DNA of 64,000 bases from Pogonophryne albipinna (GCA_028583405.1 CM053256.1:15096107-15160106), one strand, 5' to 3'. Shown: positions 26,362-37,472, counted from the first letter of the stretch. Notes: generated by a model from the sequence alone, not told the origin. Program-made: numbers and translations.

Positions 26362-29300
26362 TCATTTACTATAAAAAGCATGAAGCTGAAGGGTCATTTG
26401 CACACACAGAAATTTGTCAGAAAAGCAAAAAGAAATTAATTAATCGAATGTTCTATAGTCAAGGTTTTTCTAAAGGAAGTAAACAACAAACAAACTAGAT
26501 ATTTAGTAGCATTTATATGTATAAATGTGTCTGTTGATTGTGTATATATAGGTATCTACACATTTGCATACATATTTTCATATATATTTGTATTCGGGAT
26601 TGTGGGAAACGATATTTCGTTCTATATCGTATAAGGCTTCGCCCTCTAAGGCTATCGCTATTGGGTTAATCCCACTGCACGTGTGCAGCACTGACAGACT
26701 TATTCCACTCCCACCTATGACGTGGGCCCCACCTCCGGGCTCACTTCCGTATAAATAGGAAGTAGGCCCTACAATCCCCTCTTTCTTCAGCACTCCGTTG
26801 CAGAAGCATTGACAGGCAAAACAAGTTCTTTTAAGAGCTACTTACTAAAAGAGCAAGCATTCCTGGTTCCCCTGGGCCCATCCTCCCTCTCCTCCGGACG
26901 GGGGAAACAGGGTGGGGGCCCAGTGTCAACCCGACATATGAGTTACGACCGGAGCTCACGGTGTGAGTTTTGCCGGGGATTAGAGCACGCAAACGCGGCT
27001 CTCACTCCCCAGGTGTCGTGCACTCATTGTGTCCGTCTCCCTCTGGCCCACAGGCAGTGGAGAGCGGACGCTCTCGCTGCTGCGGCCGAGGATGATTGGC
27101 TGGCCCAGGAGTTTTACTCTGTGGACCAAGCCCTTTATTTATTGGATCCGAGTGGCGGGCAGCAGTCAGACGACTCCTTCCCCTCCATTCACGGATCACC
27201 ATGTGGTTCCCCCGCCCTGTCTCCCTCTCCTCCGGCGGGGGAGACGGGGCGGGGGCCTGGGGTCAGCCCGGTAGCCGAGCCTAGGTTCGGCTGCCGGGCT
27301 GACGACGGGTCAACGGTCCCTCTATCCGCCATCACGGCTCTGCCGTCGATAGGCGGTATTCTCCAGGAACTCCCGGAGATCATCGGAAAGGCAGCCGCCT
27401 AATGAGATCTCCCCGTTCCCCCGGTTCAGGAGAGCTCTCCTCCGGATGACATAAAAAAAGCTGCATAAGCGGCTGCCTCACGCCTGTCGGTTGTTAGGCA
27501 GCAAAGCTTACGGCTCAAACCAGCTGTCTTTAAAACCTGTCGGTTAATTAGACAGCCCGGGTTTGTTTCCTATGTCACAAATGTGCCTCCACACACACCT
27601 CCGCTCATTCCTCAAGCAGGTTTGAGCGTGAACCTCAATGTCCGTTTTACGAGTTTTCTCCTAAACGGCGACATGAGGAGAGCCGCTGTGTAATGCAGCG
27701 TGTGGAGGTGCATAAGCCAACTGTTTGTTACCTGTACGGTTAACAGACAGCAGGGCTCGCCGTTTGAGCCGGCTGTAACCTGTTGGTTAGCGCGGCAGCG
27801 GGGCTCGCGGCACAAGCCAGCTGTAATTAACCAGTAGGTTATTAAACAGCAGGGCTTGACGGTTAAACCTGATGCTGAGGCAGCACGGTTTTTCTCTGTC
27901 CCAGATGTGCCTATACTACACACGGTCGTAATGAGCCTAGGGCTGTTATTACGCACTGTGTGAATAGCACTGCACACACCTCCGCTCATTCCCTCAGCGG
28001 GTTTTGAGCGTGAACGCGCCTCAATGTCCAGTTTACGAGCCTTCTCCAAACAGAGACAGGATGAGAGCCGGTGTGAATGCAGCGTGTGGAGGGCCCCTCG
28101 CAGCCTTTTCGGTCCGGGCCCCTCTTGGGCTGCTTCACGGGCAACGGCGGCGAGGGCTCTGACGTGGCTCGTCACCATGACAACCACAGCACATCCAAAA
28201 CATGCGTGCGCTCTCAGAGTATTACTCAGAGTGGCGACGCGTGTATTCCATGGACAGATTGATAAAATAATAAGCAGCAAGGCCCACCGGGTAAGCCGGC
28301 TGCCCCTAACCTGTCGGTTATAGGCAGCATGGCTCGCTGCATAACCGGCTGTCTTTAAAACCTGTTGGTTTTTAGGAAGCTCGGATTTTTTTCCTCTGTC
28401 CCAAACCTACCTCCTACACACGGTCGTAATGAGCCACGAGTGCCATTATTACAGTGTGGACAGCACTGCACACACCTCCGCTCATCCCTTAGGGGTGTTG
28501 AGCGTGAACGCACCTTAAATGTCCGGTTTACGAGCCTTCTCCTAAACGCGACATAAGGAGAGCCTGCGTGAAATGTAACATCTGGAGGGCTCTGGCGTGG
28601 CTCGTCACCATGACAACCACAGCACATCCAGAGCAGGTTCGCGCCTTGAGTGACGGCGCGTGGGTTAGATGGACAGAGGGAAGTTAATATGCAGCAAGGC
28701 TCCCCGGTTAAGCCAGCTGCCAATAGCCTATTGGTTACTTGGCAGCATGGCTCGCTGCCTAAAGCCGGCTGTTTTTTTAACTTATCGGTTAATAAAACAG
28801 CTGGGCTTGCTATTTCAATCCGTCTACCGTAAACTTTTTGGGTTTAGGCAGCATGGATTTTTCCTCTGTCTCAGACACCTCCTACCCACGGTCGTAATGA
28901 GCCCACGGAGGGCCATTATTACGCCTCGTGTGGACAGCACTGCACACACCTCCGCTCATCCCTTAGTGGTGTTGAGCGTGAACGCGCAGTTTACGAGTAT
29001 TCTCCTAAACGACGACATATTGAGAGCCTGTGTGAAATGCAGCGTGTGGAGGGCTCTGGCATGGTTTGTCACCAACCACAGCACATCCAGAGAATGTACA
29101 CCCGGCACTATCAGAGTACTGTATGGTACTCAGGGTGGCGGCGAGTGTGCTGATGGACAGATGGATGAGCAGGCGGATGGGCAGAGGGTAGTCTCTGCAA
29201 TTCGCCTCTCCCCCCCCAGTTCTTCGGGATACAGGAAGTCCTGTCATCCCAGGAACAGTGTCTCGCGCTCCGTGCAGAGCGGCAGGAACTCTGGTTAAAG

Positions 29301-32300
29301 AAAGCCTTTTCCGGGGTTCCTCAAAGGGAAGAAAATCAGGGGTTGTTACTCCCGCTATTTTCTGGTCCCGAAGGAGACGGGGCGGGGGGAATGAGACCCA
29401 TCCTCGATCTGTCAGTGTCCAACAAGGGAATGGCCTTTTCCCATGCTGACGATCAAACAGGTGCTGGAGTGTGTTCACCAGGGAGGTGCACATCCATAGT
29501 CCTGAAGGATGCTTACCTCCACGTAACCATCATCCCGAAACGCAGCAAATTCCTGCGTTTCTCATTCCTGGCTCCACACACTTTTTTCAAAGTGGGTGGA
29601 GACGGTTGGAGCAGCTACTCAGAATGGAGATGAGGGTTATTTTGCCTGGACGACCGGCTGTGGCTGGCTCGCTCCAGGGAGGAGGCGGTTTTTCAGACGA
29701 TACAGTTCGTATCTCATCTGTCAAGCCTGGGTTTCATTATCAACTGGAAGAAGAGCTGTCCTCTTCCCTCCCAGACATTTAACTGGGAGTGGAATTGAAC
29801 TCAGCCCGCATGAGAGCGCGACTCTCACAGCAGAGAATGGAGAAAGTGACAGCTCTCCTCCGGTGCAGCTGTTAACCTGTCGGTTAGCAGGCAGCACGGT
29901 TTTTCCTCTGTCCCAGATGTGCCTACTACACACGGTTGTAATGAGCCTAGGGCTGTTATTACCACTGTGTGAATAGCACTGCACACACTCCGCTCATTCC
30001 TCAGCAGGTTTGAGCGTGAACGCCCCTCAATGTCCAGTTTACGAGCCTTCTCCTAAACAGAGACAGGATGAGAGCCGGTGTGAGATGCAGTGTGTGGAGG
30101 CCCCCTCCTTCTTTTATTCGTTTGTATTTGAGGGATGTCTCCCATTCCTCTCTGACACATTCAGTACTGAATAGCCTGCCAGAATGAGTAATGTCGGGGT
30201 TTTTCAATTGCATGCCCTCTCTCCTCCACTTAGAGAGCTGCTTTTTTTCCCCTCTCTTGATCGTTTTTAGCAAGTGAGACTCGATCTCTACTTTTTAAAC
30301 GACAGGTAGCCCGAGTAAGCCTACCTTCGTTCCCTGATGGAGAATATTCATTTTTTAATGCTATATTCCCTGGGAATCTGATGCTCCATTTACGCATGAC
30401 GAGAGGGACATGGGTTATTAACTGAGTAGGTGTGTTTTGTGCTTCTGGTAACGGACGGAACCAGTGGGGCGTAGACTACATCCTGCTTCGCCCTTAACCC
30501 AATAGCGATAGCCTTAGAGGGCGAAGCCTTATACGATATAGAACTGGGGTTACGTAATGTAACCCAGCTTCTATGAGTATAGGCGCAGCCCTCTAAGGTT
30601 CGGGCCCCACTGGTTCCGCGAATAGCTGAAGAAAAGCTGTTGGAGTGGATTGTAGGGCCTACTTCCTATTTATACGGAAGTGAGCCCGGAGGTGGGGCCC
30701 ACGTCATAGGTGGGCGTGGAATAAGTCTGTCAGTGCTGCACACGTGCAGTGGGATTACCCAATAGCGATAGCCTTAGAGGGCTGCGCCTATACTCATAGA
30801 AGCTGGGTTACATTACGTAACCCCAGATCTCTGTCTGCACACAAACTGAAAGATTGACAATAAAGTTGACTTTGATCAATTAGCTTGATCAATCGCCTAT
30901 TATTAAAAAGGCTTGTGTGTGTTGGTGTCGTGTTTATTTATTTTCTAATGTATCCCATGGGTAGATTCATATGTAACTTTTAAAAGACCATTTTCCTTGG
31001 TTAACTAGGAGAAAAGATTATTGAAAAATGGTTGGAAATGAATGAAAACTGCACCAGTGTGTTTGTTTGTGAAGGACGTCTGAGGCCTGTACTACGAAGC
31101 CGGATTTTCGCTTAGCGGCTAACTTCAGGGAAAACTCTGGGTTTCTGGTCCTTCGACGCTGGTTCTCTTTTTAGCGGGCTAGATCTCCATGGTAACTTAT
31201 GCTGAACGGCTAGCCTTCTCCGGAGCAGGTTAGGTTCCAGGATAAGAGATCAACTCAGTGAAAGCACCGCCTGCTGACCAATCAGAGCTCAGTGTGCGGA
31301 GTTTAAAGCGATCAAGTCATATTACAGGAGAAAGGAAATGCAGAAAAGTTGCAGTTGCAGGAAAGACGGCCGGCAAAAATCACCGACTGTGTGAACGTGA
31401 ACATTAATAGAATATCACCTCCCATCTTCAGAGCAATCTGACTATTATAACATTAGCATTAAGAAAGCTTACTTAAATATCTGCCACAACATAAGTAACC
31501 GGATCAGAGTAACATTAAGTACAGTCCGCGGCATATCACTTCATAATGAATCATATCTCCTTATCTGAGTCAGCTGAGCCGTATCTGGCCATGCAACACT
31601 CACAGTGTCACATACTGTATGCAGAAGTATTATTTTAAGCAACACATTAAGTTGACGAAACACTCGAGTCAAATGTAATTAAAGTCAGATGGTGTTTTAG
31701 ACGGGGCAGTGATATCATAAACCTGTTAATGTACGCATTCAAACACTTGTTCTGTTACCAGCTGTATTCACCTTGCAGGTGCAGCTCTGTGGCTTTGATC
31801 CTGGATCAAGTGTTTAAGTCATGGATGTTTAAAGTTTAACTTCTTCATGTCTAATATTATAATTCACTTTTCATTCAGGAAGTATGACGCTGCGCTGTCA
31901 GTGCGCTACTCCATGTTTGTGATTGGTCGAATGCTCCAGATACCACCCCTTTCATGTGAACGCGCACCTAACTAGATAGGACACGGCTGGCTTGAGCGAT
32001 CCACTTAATAACCCGCGTCGTAGTACCGTTTAGCGAGAGCGCGTATGTTTTGGATTAGGCCAACCGGCTAACTCAAACATATCCAGGTTAGGTTGAACCG
32101 GCTTCGTCGTACAGGCCTCTGATGTTTGTGTTGTCTAAACTTCTGAAACAACACTGACCTCTGTGTGACATCTGCATGACCTCTGTGTGACTTCTGTTTG
32201 ACCTCTGTGTGTGTGCAGTTCATCGTGGTGTTCGTGGTGAAGGTGCTGAAGGTGAAGGAGGTGAACGACGTCAGAGAGTACGAGGAGGAGGAGGGCGGCC

Positions 32301-35086
32301 GCACGGCGCTCAGAGAAAAGAACAACAAGCAGGATGATGCTGGACATCACAACGCTGCACCGGGGTAAACAACAATAATAATACTCTGATCTGGCGGGGT
32401 AAACAACAATAATAATACTCTGATCTGACGGGGTAAACAACAATAATAATACTATGATCTGACGGGGTAAACAACACTAATAATACTATGATCTGACGGG
32501 GTAAACAACACTAATAATACTATGATCTGACGGGGTAAACAACACTAATAATACTCTGATCTGACGGGGTAAACAACACTAATAATACTCTGATCTGACG
32601 GGGTAAACAACACTAATAATACTCTGATCTGACGGGGTAAACAACACTAATAATACTCTGATCTGACGGGGTAAACAACACTAATAATACTCTGATCTGA
32701 CGGGGTAAACAACATTAATAATACTCTGATCTGACGGGGTAAACAACACTAATAATACTCTGATCTGACGGGGTAAACAACGCTAATAATACTCTGATCT
32801 GACGGGGTAAACAACACTAATAATACTCTGATCTGACGGGGTAAACAACACTAATAATACTCTGATCTGACGGGGGTAAACAACACTAATAATACTCTGA
32901 TCTGACGGGGTAAACAACACTAATAATACTCTGATCTGACGGGGTAAACAACACTAATAATACTATGATCTGACGGGGTAAACAACACTAATAATACTAT
33001 GATCTGACGGGGTAAACAACACTAATAATACTATGATCTGACGGGTAAACAACACTAATAATACTCTGATCTGACGGGGTAAACAACACTAATAATACTC
33101 TGATCTGACGGGGTAAACAACACTGATAATACTCTGATCTGACGGGGTAAACAACACTGATAATACTCTGATCTGACGGGGTAAACAACAATAATAATAC
33201 TCTGATCTGACGGGGTAAACAACACTAATAATACTCTGATCTGACGGGGTAAACAACACTAATAATACTCTGATCTGACGGGGTAAACAACAATAATAAT
33301 ACTCTGATCTGACGGGGTAAACAACACTAATAATACTCTGATCTGACGGGGTAAACAACACTAATAATACTCTGATCTGACGGGGTAAACAACAATAATA
33401 ATACTCTGATCTGACGGGGTAAACAACACTAATAATACTCTGATCTGACGGGGTAAACAACACTAATAATACTCTGATCTGACGGGGTAAACAACACTAA
33501 TAATACTCTGATCTGACGGGGTAAACAACACTAATAATACTCTGATCTGACGGGGTAAACAACACTAATAATACTCTGATCTGACGGGGTAAACAACACT
33601 AATAATACTCTGATCTGCGGGGTAAACAACACTAATAATACTCTGATCTGACGCGGTAAACAACACTAATAATACTCTGATCTGCGGGGGTAAACAACAC
33701 TAATAATACTCTGATCTGACGGGGTAAACAACACTAATAATACTCTGATCTGACGGGGTAAACAACACTAATAATACTCTGATCTGGCAGGGTAAACAAC
33801 ACTAATAATACTCTGATCTGACGAGGTAAACAACACTAATAATACTCTGATCTGACGGGGTAGACAACAATAATAATACTCTGATCTGACGGGGTAAACA
33901 ACACTAATAATACTCTGATCTGACGGGGTAAACAACACTAATAATACTCTGATCTGACGGGGTAAACAACACTAATAATACTCTGATCTGACGGGGTAAA
34001 CAACAATAATAATACTCTGATCTGACGGGGTAAACAACAATAATAATACTCTGATCTGACGGGGTAAACAACACTAATAATACTCTGATCTGACGGGGTA
34101 AACAACACAAATAATACTCTGATCTGACGGGGTAAACAACACTAATAATACTCTGATCTGACGGGGTAAACAACACTAATAATACTCTGATCTGACGGGG
34201 TAAACAACACTAATAATACTCTGATCTGCGGGGTAAACAACACTAATAATACTCTGATCTGACGGGGTAAACAACACTAATAATACTCTGATCTGACGGG
34301 GTAAACAACACTAATAATGCTCTGATCTGACGGGGTAAACAACACTAATAATACTCTGATCTGACGGGGTAAACAACACTAATAATACTCTGATCTGACG
34401 GGGTAAACAACACTAATAATACTCTGATCTGACGGGGTAAACAATACTAATAATACTCTGATCTGACGGGGTAAACAACACTAATAATACTCTGATCTGA
34501 CGGGGTAAACAACACTAATAATACTCTGATCTGACGGGGTAAACAACACTAATAATACTCTGATCTGACGGGGTAAACAACACTAATAATACTATGATCT
34601 GACGGGGTAAACAACACTAATAATACTCTGATCTGACGGGGTAAACAACACTAATAATGCTCTGATCTGACGGGGTAAACAACACTAATAATTGATCCGA
34701 TTGACAAACATCATATGTGTAATTCGTGGCACAATTCAAACGGGATCGAAAGATAAGTTTTCTCTCTCCATTCACTTCAATACATAATTTTTCCGAAATA
34801 AGGTCCCATGGGTCGGAAGTAGACGGGCGGGACTTCGCCTCTCTATTCAAAGTCCTTTTCAAAAATCCTTCAAAGCATTAAGATATAGTGCTATAGTGTT
34901 TAAATACAAGATATTTAAGAAACATACAAATAAACATTCTCAGGTTGTATTCAGGTTTAAAGGTTATGGTAAAACCCACCTTTAGACAGACTTAGATTGA
35001 ATTAAAAGTCATTTAATGTGTGTGTTGCGTGTGTGTCCCACAGGAAGCACGTGCAGAACGGGGTCACCAAAGAGAAGCATCTATAA
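23532..35086 (+). CDS. cers1: Ceramide synthase 1, C-terminal four coding exons only (5' exons absent)
   Basis: CerS1 is an ER multi-pass enzyme that N-acylates sphinganine, preferring C18 acyl-CoA. Exons: 23532-23693, 26144-26291, 32219-32364, 35044-35086, in phase with GT-AG borders, giving about 165 C-terminal residues, roughly half the length of human CERS1 (350). Seen here: the second half of the Lag1 motif in VLFLHDINDIQLEFTKLN; the diagnostic FWFRLYWFPLKVLYAT; membrane segments rich in Phe and Leu (IPFYFFFNTLLFTLLLMN, WFLFIVVFVVKVL); and a charged tail ending NGVTKEKHL, comparable to the mammalian NGLVKDKRF end. These favour CERS1 over CERS2-6. The N-terminal half, including the start of the TLC domain, is not in the window: upstream sequence becomes repeat and then zfat. 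Introns carry a MITE with a minisatellite, a DIRS element, a TIR element and a 34-bp minisatellite. Confidence 0.9.
23729..25189. mobile_element. MITE-like TIR element flanked by TTAA, expanded by an internal minisatellite
   Basis: The terminal inverted repeats read aaggtcacctattat at the left and, reverse-complemented, aaggtcccctattat at the right. TTAA lies at both edges (23725-23728 and 25190-25193). The unique parts match the second copy at 56321-56720, including gtgtcccctctgtggaaaga and ggggattatggg. It has no coding capacity and sits in a cers1 intron. The TTAA target suggests a piggyBac-type source, which is inference. Confidence 0.75.
23755..24753. repeat. 37-bp minisatellite with 185-bp higher-order repeat
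   Basis: About 27 tandem copies of a 37-bp unit around ttcatgtctcttctacatca. Because 37 is not a multiple of three and the unit lacks stops, all three plus-strand frames stay open for 330-380 codons; these are not genes. Variant units recur every 185 bp (5 x 37): ttccac at 23915, 24100, 24285, 24470 and 24655; tctcc at 24051, 24236, 24421 and 24606. Confidence 0.95.
25728..25990. repeat. Dispersed repeat in cers1 intron, inverted copy flanks the DIRS element
   Basis: Starts gaaagtcaactttattgtca and contains cgtttcccacaatccc. The reverse complement of its parts occurs at about 26560-26610 and at about 30825-30880, on either side of the DIRS element. The DIRS copy therefore inserted into an inverted second copy of this repeat. 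Confidence 0.7.
26296..26357. repeat. (CA)n microsatellite directly after a cers1 splice donor
   Basis: CA run starting five bases after the exon end at 26291 and interrupted once by 'ta'. The donor reads ctg|gtgagc. Confidence 0.95.
26809..27402 (+). pseudogene. Gag-like frame of the DIRS element
   Basis: A 197-codon frame begins shortly after the left terminal repeat, the position of the first ORF in DIRS elements. It contains a Cys/His pair region (CEFCRGLEHANAAL, then CTHC), Ser/Pro-rich tracts and a C-terminal LPSIGGILQELPEIIGKAAA. DIRS gag proteins of fish typically have a short zinc-binding stretch near the N terminus, which this resembles. It is shorter than an intact gag, so I treat it as a remnant. 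Confidence 0.5.
27590..29050. repeat. Diverged tandem internal repeats in the DIRS element
   Basis: A block containing ccgctcattc, tttgagcgtgaac, tttacgag and 'gcgtgtggagg' recurs at about 27591-27710, 27974-28092, 28470-28590 and 28945-29050, each 350-500 bp apart. It occurs once more at about 29985-30100, downstream of the reverse transcriptase remnant. Each copy is preceded by 'cctgtcggtta' and 'ggcagca' motifs. It does not keep one reading frame. Confidence 0.65.
29380..29850 (+). pseudogene. Broken DIRS reverse transcriptase remnant
   Basis: Pieces in several frames recall DIRS reverse transcriptase: RPILDLSVSNKGMAF (from about 29397), a piece with a VLECVHQG-like match, TSIVLKDAYLHVTIIPKR (from about 29491), then a YLDDW-type catalytic turn in shifted frame near 29640-29700 and a SLGFIINWKK-like segment. 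At least two frameshifts separate them. The element cannot encode an active enzyme as written. Confidence 0.65.
31084..32117. mobile_element. TIR element (about 1.03 kb) with 5-bp target duplication in cers1 intron
   Basis: The left end ggcctgtactacgaagccgg and the reverse complement of the right end, ggcctgtacgacgaagccgg, match at 19 of 20 bases. The flanks are TCTGA at 31079-31083 and TCTGA at 32118-32122. There is no transposase frame. The right end lies about 100 bp before the cers1 exon at 32219. Confidence 0.75.
32155..32218 (+). repeat. 22-bp tandem repeat forming the cers1 acceptor region
   Basis: Three imperfect copies of a unit starting tgacctctgtgtgac run up to the acceptor gtgtgcag before the exon at 32219. 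The repeat therefore supplies the pyrimidine/UG-rich tract of this splice site. Confidence 0.75.
32363..34692. repeat. 34-bp minisatellite starting at the cers1 splice donor
   Basis: About 68 copies of a 34-bp unit (ggggtaaacaacactaataa plus tactctgatctgac). The first unit overlaps the end of the cers1 exon, and its GG|GTAAAC is that exon's splice donor, so the donor hexamer is repeated throughout the intron start. Variant units with 'acaataat' recur every 102 bp (33188, 33290, 33392), showing block-wise expansion. Minus-strand frames across it (LFTPSDQSIISVVYPVRSEYY-like) are repeat artefacts. Confidence 0.95.
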
Positions 35087-35602
35087 CAGCGCCCCCACCA
35101 GGCGGCTCGCTGCACTGCAGACAGGAAGTGAGATCAGGCTGCGAGGAGTTTCTACTCTTTTTATTTGTTTAGGAACATTTCATTTCATCGCTGTCGTTTG
35201 TTTTTATTAGAGCACTGTGAATGTTATTCCAGCTGACTTTTTGTCCTATTGTTGCATATTTTACATTTGATAGATTCAGTAGAAATGTTGAAACATCACG
35301 AGCGTCAGAAGAAGTGGGAAAAGTTTATTTTAAAAAAAACGGAAAATACTCGAGATTCTTTTAGGGCTGTTTGCCGTCAGTGGAATAATGAATCCTCCGT
35401 CCATCTTCTCTGACGTGAGGAGGAAAGGCAAAACAAATCCAGATTCAAACGAGAAATATCACGTTTTCTCTCAGCTCCATATTTCACATTTGCAGCAGTG
35501 ATGAAACCACACGTATTGATTTAACATATCATCGCACAAGTCAGCGGTGGCGTCCATTACTCTGAATTAAAACGCCACATTAGAGTGTGTGTGTGTGTGT
35601 GT

Positions 35603-35634
<32 letters not shown>

Positions 35635-35648
35635 CTGTGTGTGTGTGT

Positions 35649-35692
<44 letters not shown>

Positions 35693-35832
35693 CAGGATGG
35701 ATGTAGCTGATAAACTCTTTCACAACATTTCACCTCTCAGTTCCTCTTGTCTCTTTTTGCTGACGATCAACCGGCTTTGGAAGTATTTAAAGTACGGGAA
35801 AAGCTTTTAATTGTTTTATTTTTATTGTTCCT

Positions 35833-35870
<38 letters not shown>

Positions 35871-36540
35871 CAGAGCGTCTGCACTGACATGAAGGCAAAC
35901 AAGCCGCTTGCTGGTTTAATGACGGCAAAGAGCTAGAATTGATTGACGGGGATTCATCCGCATCGTTTTGATTTGTTTGAAACTAAAAGGATTTAATTTA
36001 TGGCGGGCGGCTATTTACAGAAACATTTGAACAATAGCCAAAAAACGTGTGTAAAGATAAAGATCAGTATGATATAAAAGAATAAATAAACATTATGTAT
36101 GCACACATTATTCAGGAATGCATGACATCGAATGATTTTTGAGAAATATGACATTGTCTCACAAACAATGAAGAAAAAAAATCCTCTGGCTATGTAATCA
36201 TATCTGTATTAATGTCTACAAAACTGAACAGTGATCTTTCTTTGAAGCAGCAGCGACCACTCGACACGAAGAACTATAGATAGGGCTGGACGACACGAAA
36301 CTAGTCAAATTATACCATATGTGGAATTAAGGACTTGATTGGAAGAGGCCGTTACTAGAAAAGTGTGTTTGGGACACGTTTGGAAACGAGGTGATTTATC
36401 TCGAAGGGGTTTAATCTGAGAAAATACATTTCTGACGTGACAAAAAAAAGGCTTTGGACCTTTTTGGTTTAAAAAACCTCCTTTATCTGTACTTTTTTAG
36501 TTTTTAAACTATTCAATTATACAGTGAAACTTTAATGTGT
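35087..36540. other. cers1 3' flank with two (GT)n runs
   Basis: Probably cers1 3'UTR and flank. It holds (GT)n microsatellites at 35585-35691 (with CT and AT interruptions) and 35836-35869. AATAAATAAA occurs near 36081-36091. I see no TGF-beta-type frame following cers1, unlike mammals, where GDF1 shares the CERS1 transcript. Confidence 0.5.
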
Positions 36541-37472
36541 TTAACCCTTAGATGCATAAGTGGGTCTTTTTTGACCCGGTGGTTTTCTTGAAGTATTTTT
36601 ATCATTTCATATTCCAGCTATTCCTCAAAAAACATGTTTTGGATATCATGCCATTCAAAATTTAAATTTTAAGAAATTGCATAAGTGGGTAAAAAATGAC
36701 CTGAATGCATTTTCTATGGAATTTCGTTTTTTTTTCAAAATGTAAAAAAAATGTTTAAAATTTTAAATAGTGAAAAATTACATTTCTAGTGTGAACCAAA
36801 ATATAATACTAAATATTATACAAGTGATTTTTCTTCTTTCTACAAAAATGGCATAAAAACACATTATTCTAATACGGGTCCTTTTTGACCCACTTATGGA
36901 AGAGAGTAGGGTCCAGTCACTCTAAGGCAGGGGTGTCAAACTCAAGGCCCGGGGGCCAAATCCGGCCCGCGACTTCATTTTCTGTGGCCCCACAAGAGCT
37001 CTGAAAGAATATAATAATACATTACATTTATAAAGCGCTTTTCCTGGTGCTCAAAGCGCTTACAAGCAAATATAATATGTTTATACGGTTACATGGCGAT
37101 TTACAGAAGCACGTTGCCCATAAACTACATGTCCCACAATGCATCTCAAAATGTCACTTTTTTCCCCCCAGAATTTAACTTTTCTTTTTAAATCATTTTG
37201 TGACATTCTCACTGAAGAGACTTGCAATTACTTTCCCTAGACTTCTGCTTTCAGACATAATTAATGATGAAGTGATTACCCTATCAGATAATAATCCAAT
37301 GCAGAGGCAATAACGTAATATAATGCATTATTTGATATCTATTAAATATTTATATATGTATTTCGATATAGTCTTAAAGTTACAACCGGCCCTTTGAGTG
37401 CAACCATAATTCCTACGTGGCCCGTGGTGAAATTGAGTTTGACACCCCTGCTCTAAGGGCATCTAAGGGTTT
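36541..37472. mobile_element. TIR element interrupted by a hAT MITE
   Basis: Outer ends are aacccttagatgc at the left and gcatctaagggtt at the right. Just inside the left end is agtgggtctttttTGACCC; near the middle, at about 36878-36898, is its complement-like gggtcctttttgacccactt. The hAT MITE at 36928-37450 splits the right arm. Confidence 0.65.
36928..37450. mobile_element. hAT-type MITE, 8-bp target duplication
   Basis: Ends are caggggtgtcaaactcaa and ttgagtttgacacccctg, a perfect 18-bp inverted repeat typical of vertebrate hAT non-autonomous elements. The 8-bp direct repeat CTCTAAGG flanks it at 36920-36927 and 37451-37458. It is 523 bp long with no transposase. Confidence 0.85.

Larger units (their letters stand above)
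26610..30825 (+). mobile_element. Degenerate DIRS-type (tyrosine recombinase) retrotransposon
   Basis: Terminal sequences are inverted: ccctctaaggctatcgctat near 26641 on the left recurs reverse-complemented near 30755-30780 on the right, along with about 120 bp including the TATAAATAGGAAGTAGG segment. At about 30488-30600 there is a second, internal block complementary to both element ends, the internal complementary region diagnostic of DIRS elements. Between them are a gag-like frame (26809-27402), tandem internal repeats (27590-29050 and 29880-30100), and a reverse transcriptase remnant (about 29380-29850) with DLSVSNKG, TSIVLKDAYLHV, RFSFLAP and, in another frame, a YLDDW-like turn followed by INWKK. 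Frames are broken by shifts and I see no intact tyrosine recombinase. Inserted in a cers1 intron on the same strand. Confidence 0.75.

Noticed and set aside
27612..28280. 222-codon minus-strand frame
   Set aside because: It lies antisense within the tandem internal repeats of the DIRS element and shows no protein-family resemblance; chance frame in GC-rich repeat DNA.
32363..34692. Regularly repeating array that could be mistaken for a CRISPR array
   Set aside because: The units are directly adjacent with no unique spacers, and the genome is a vertebrate; it is a minisatellite.
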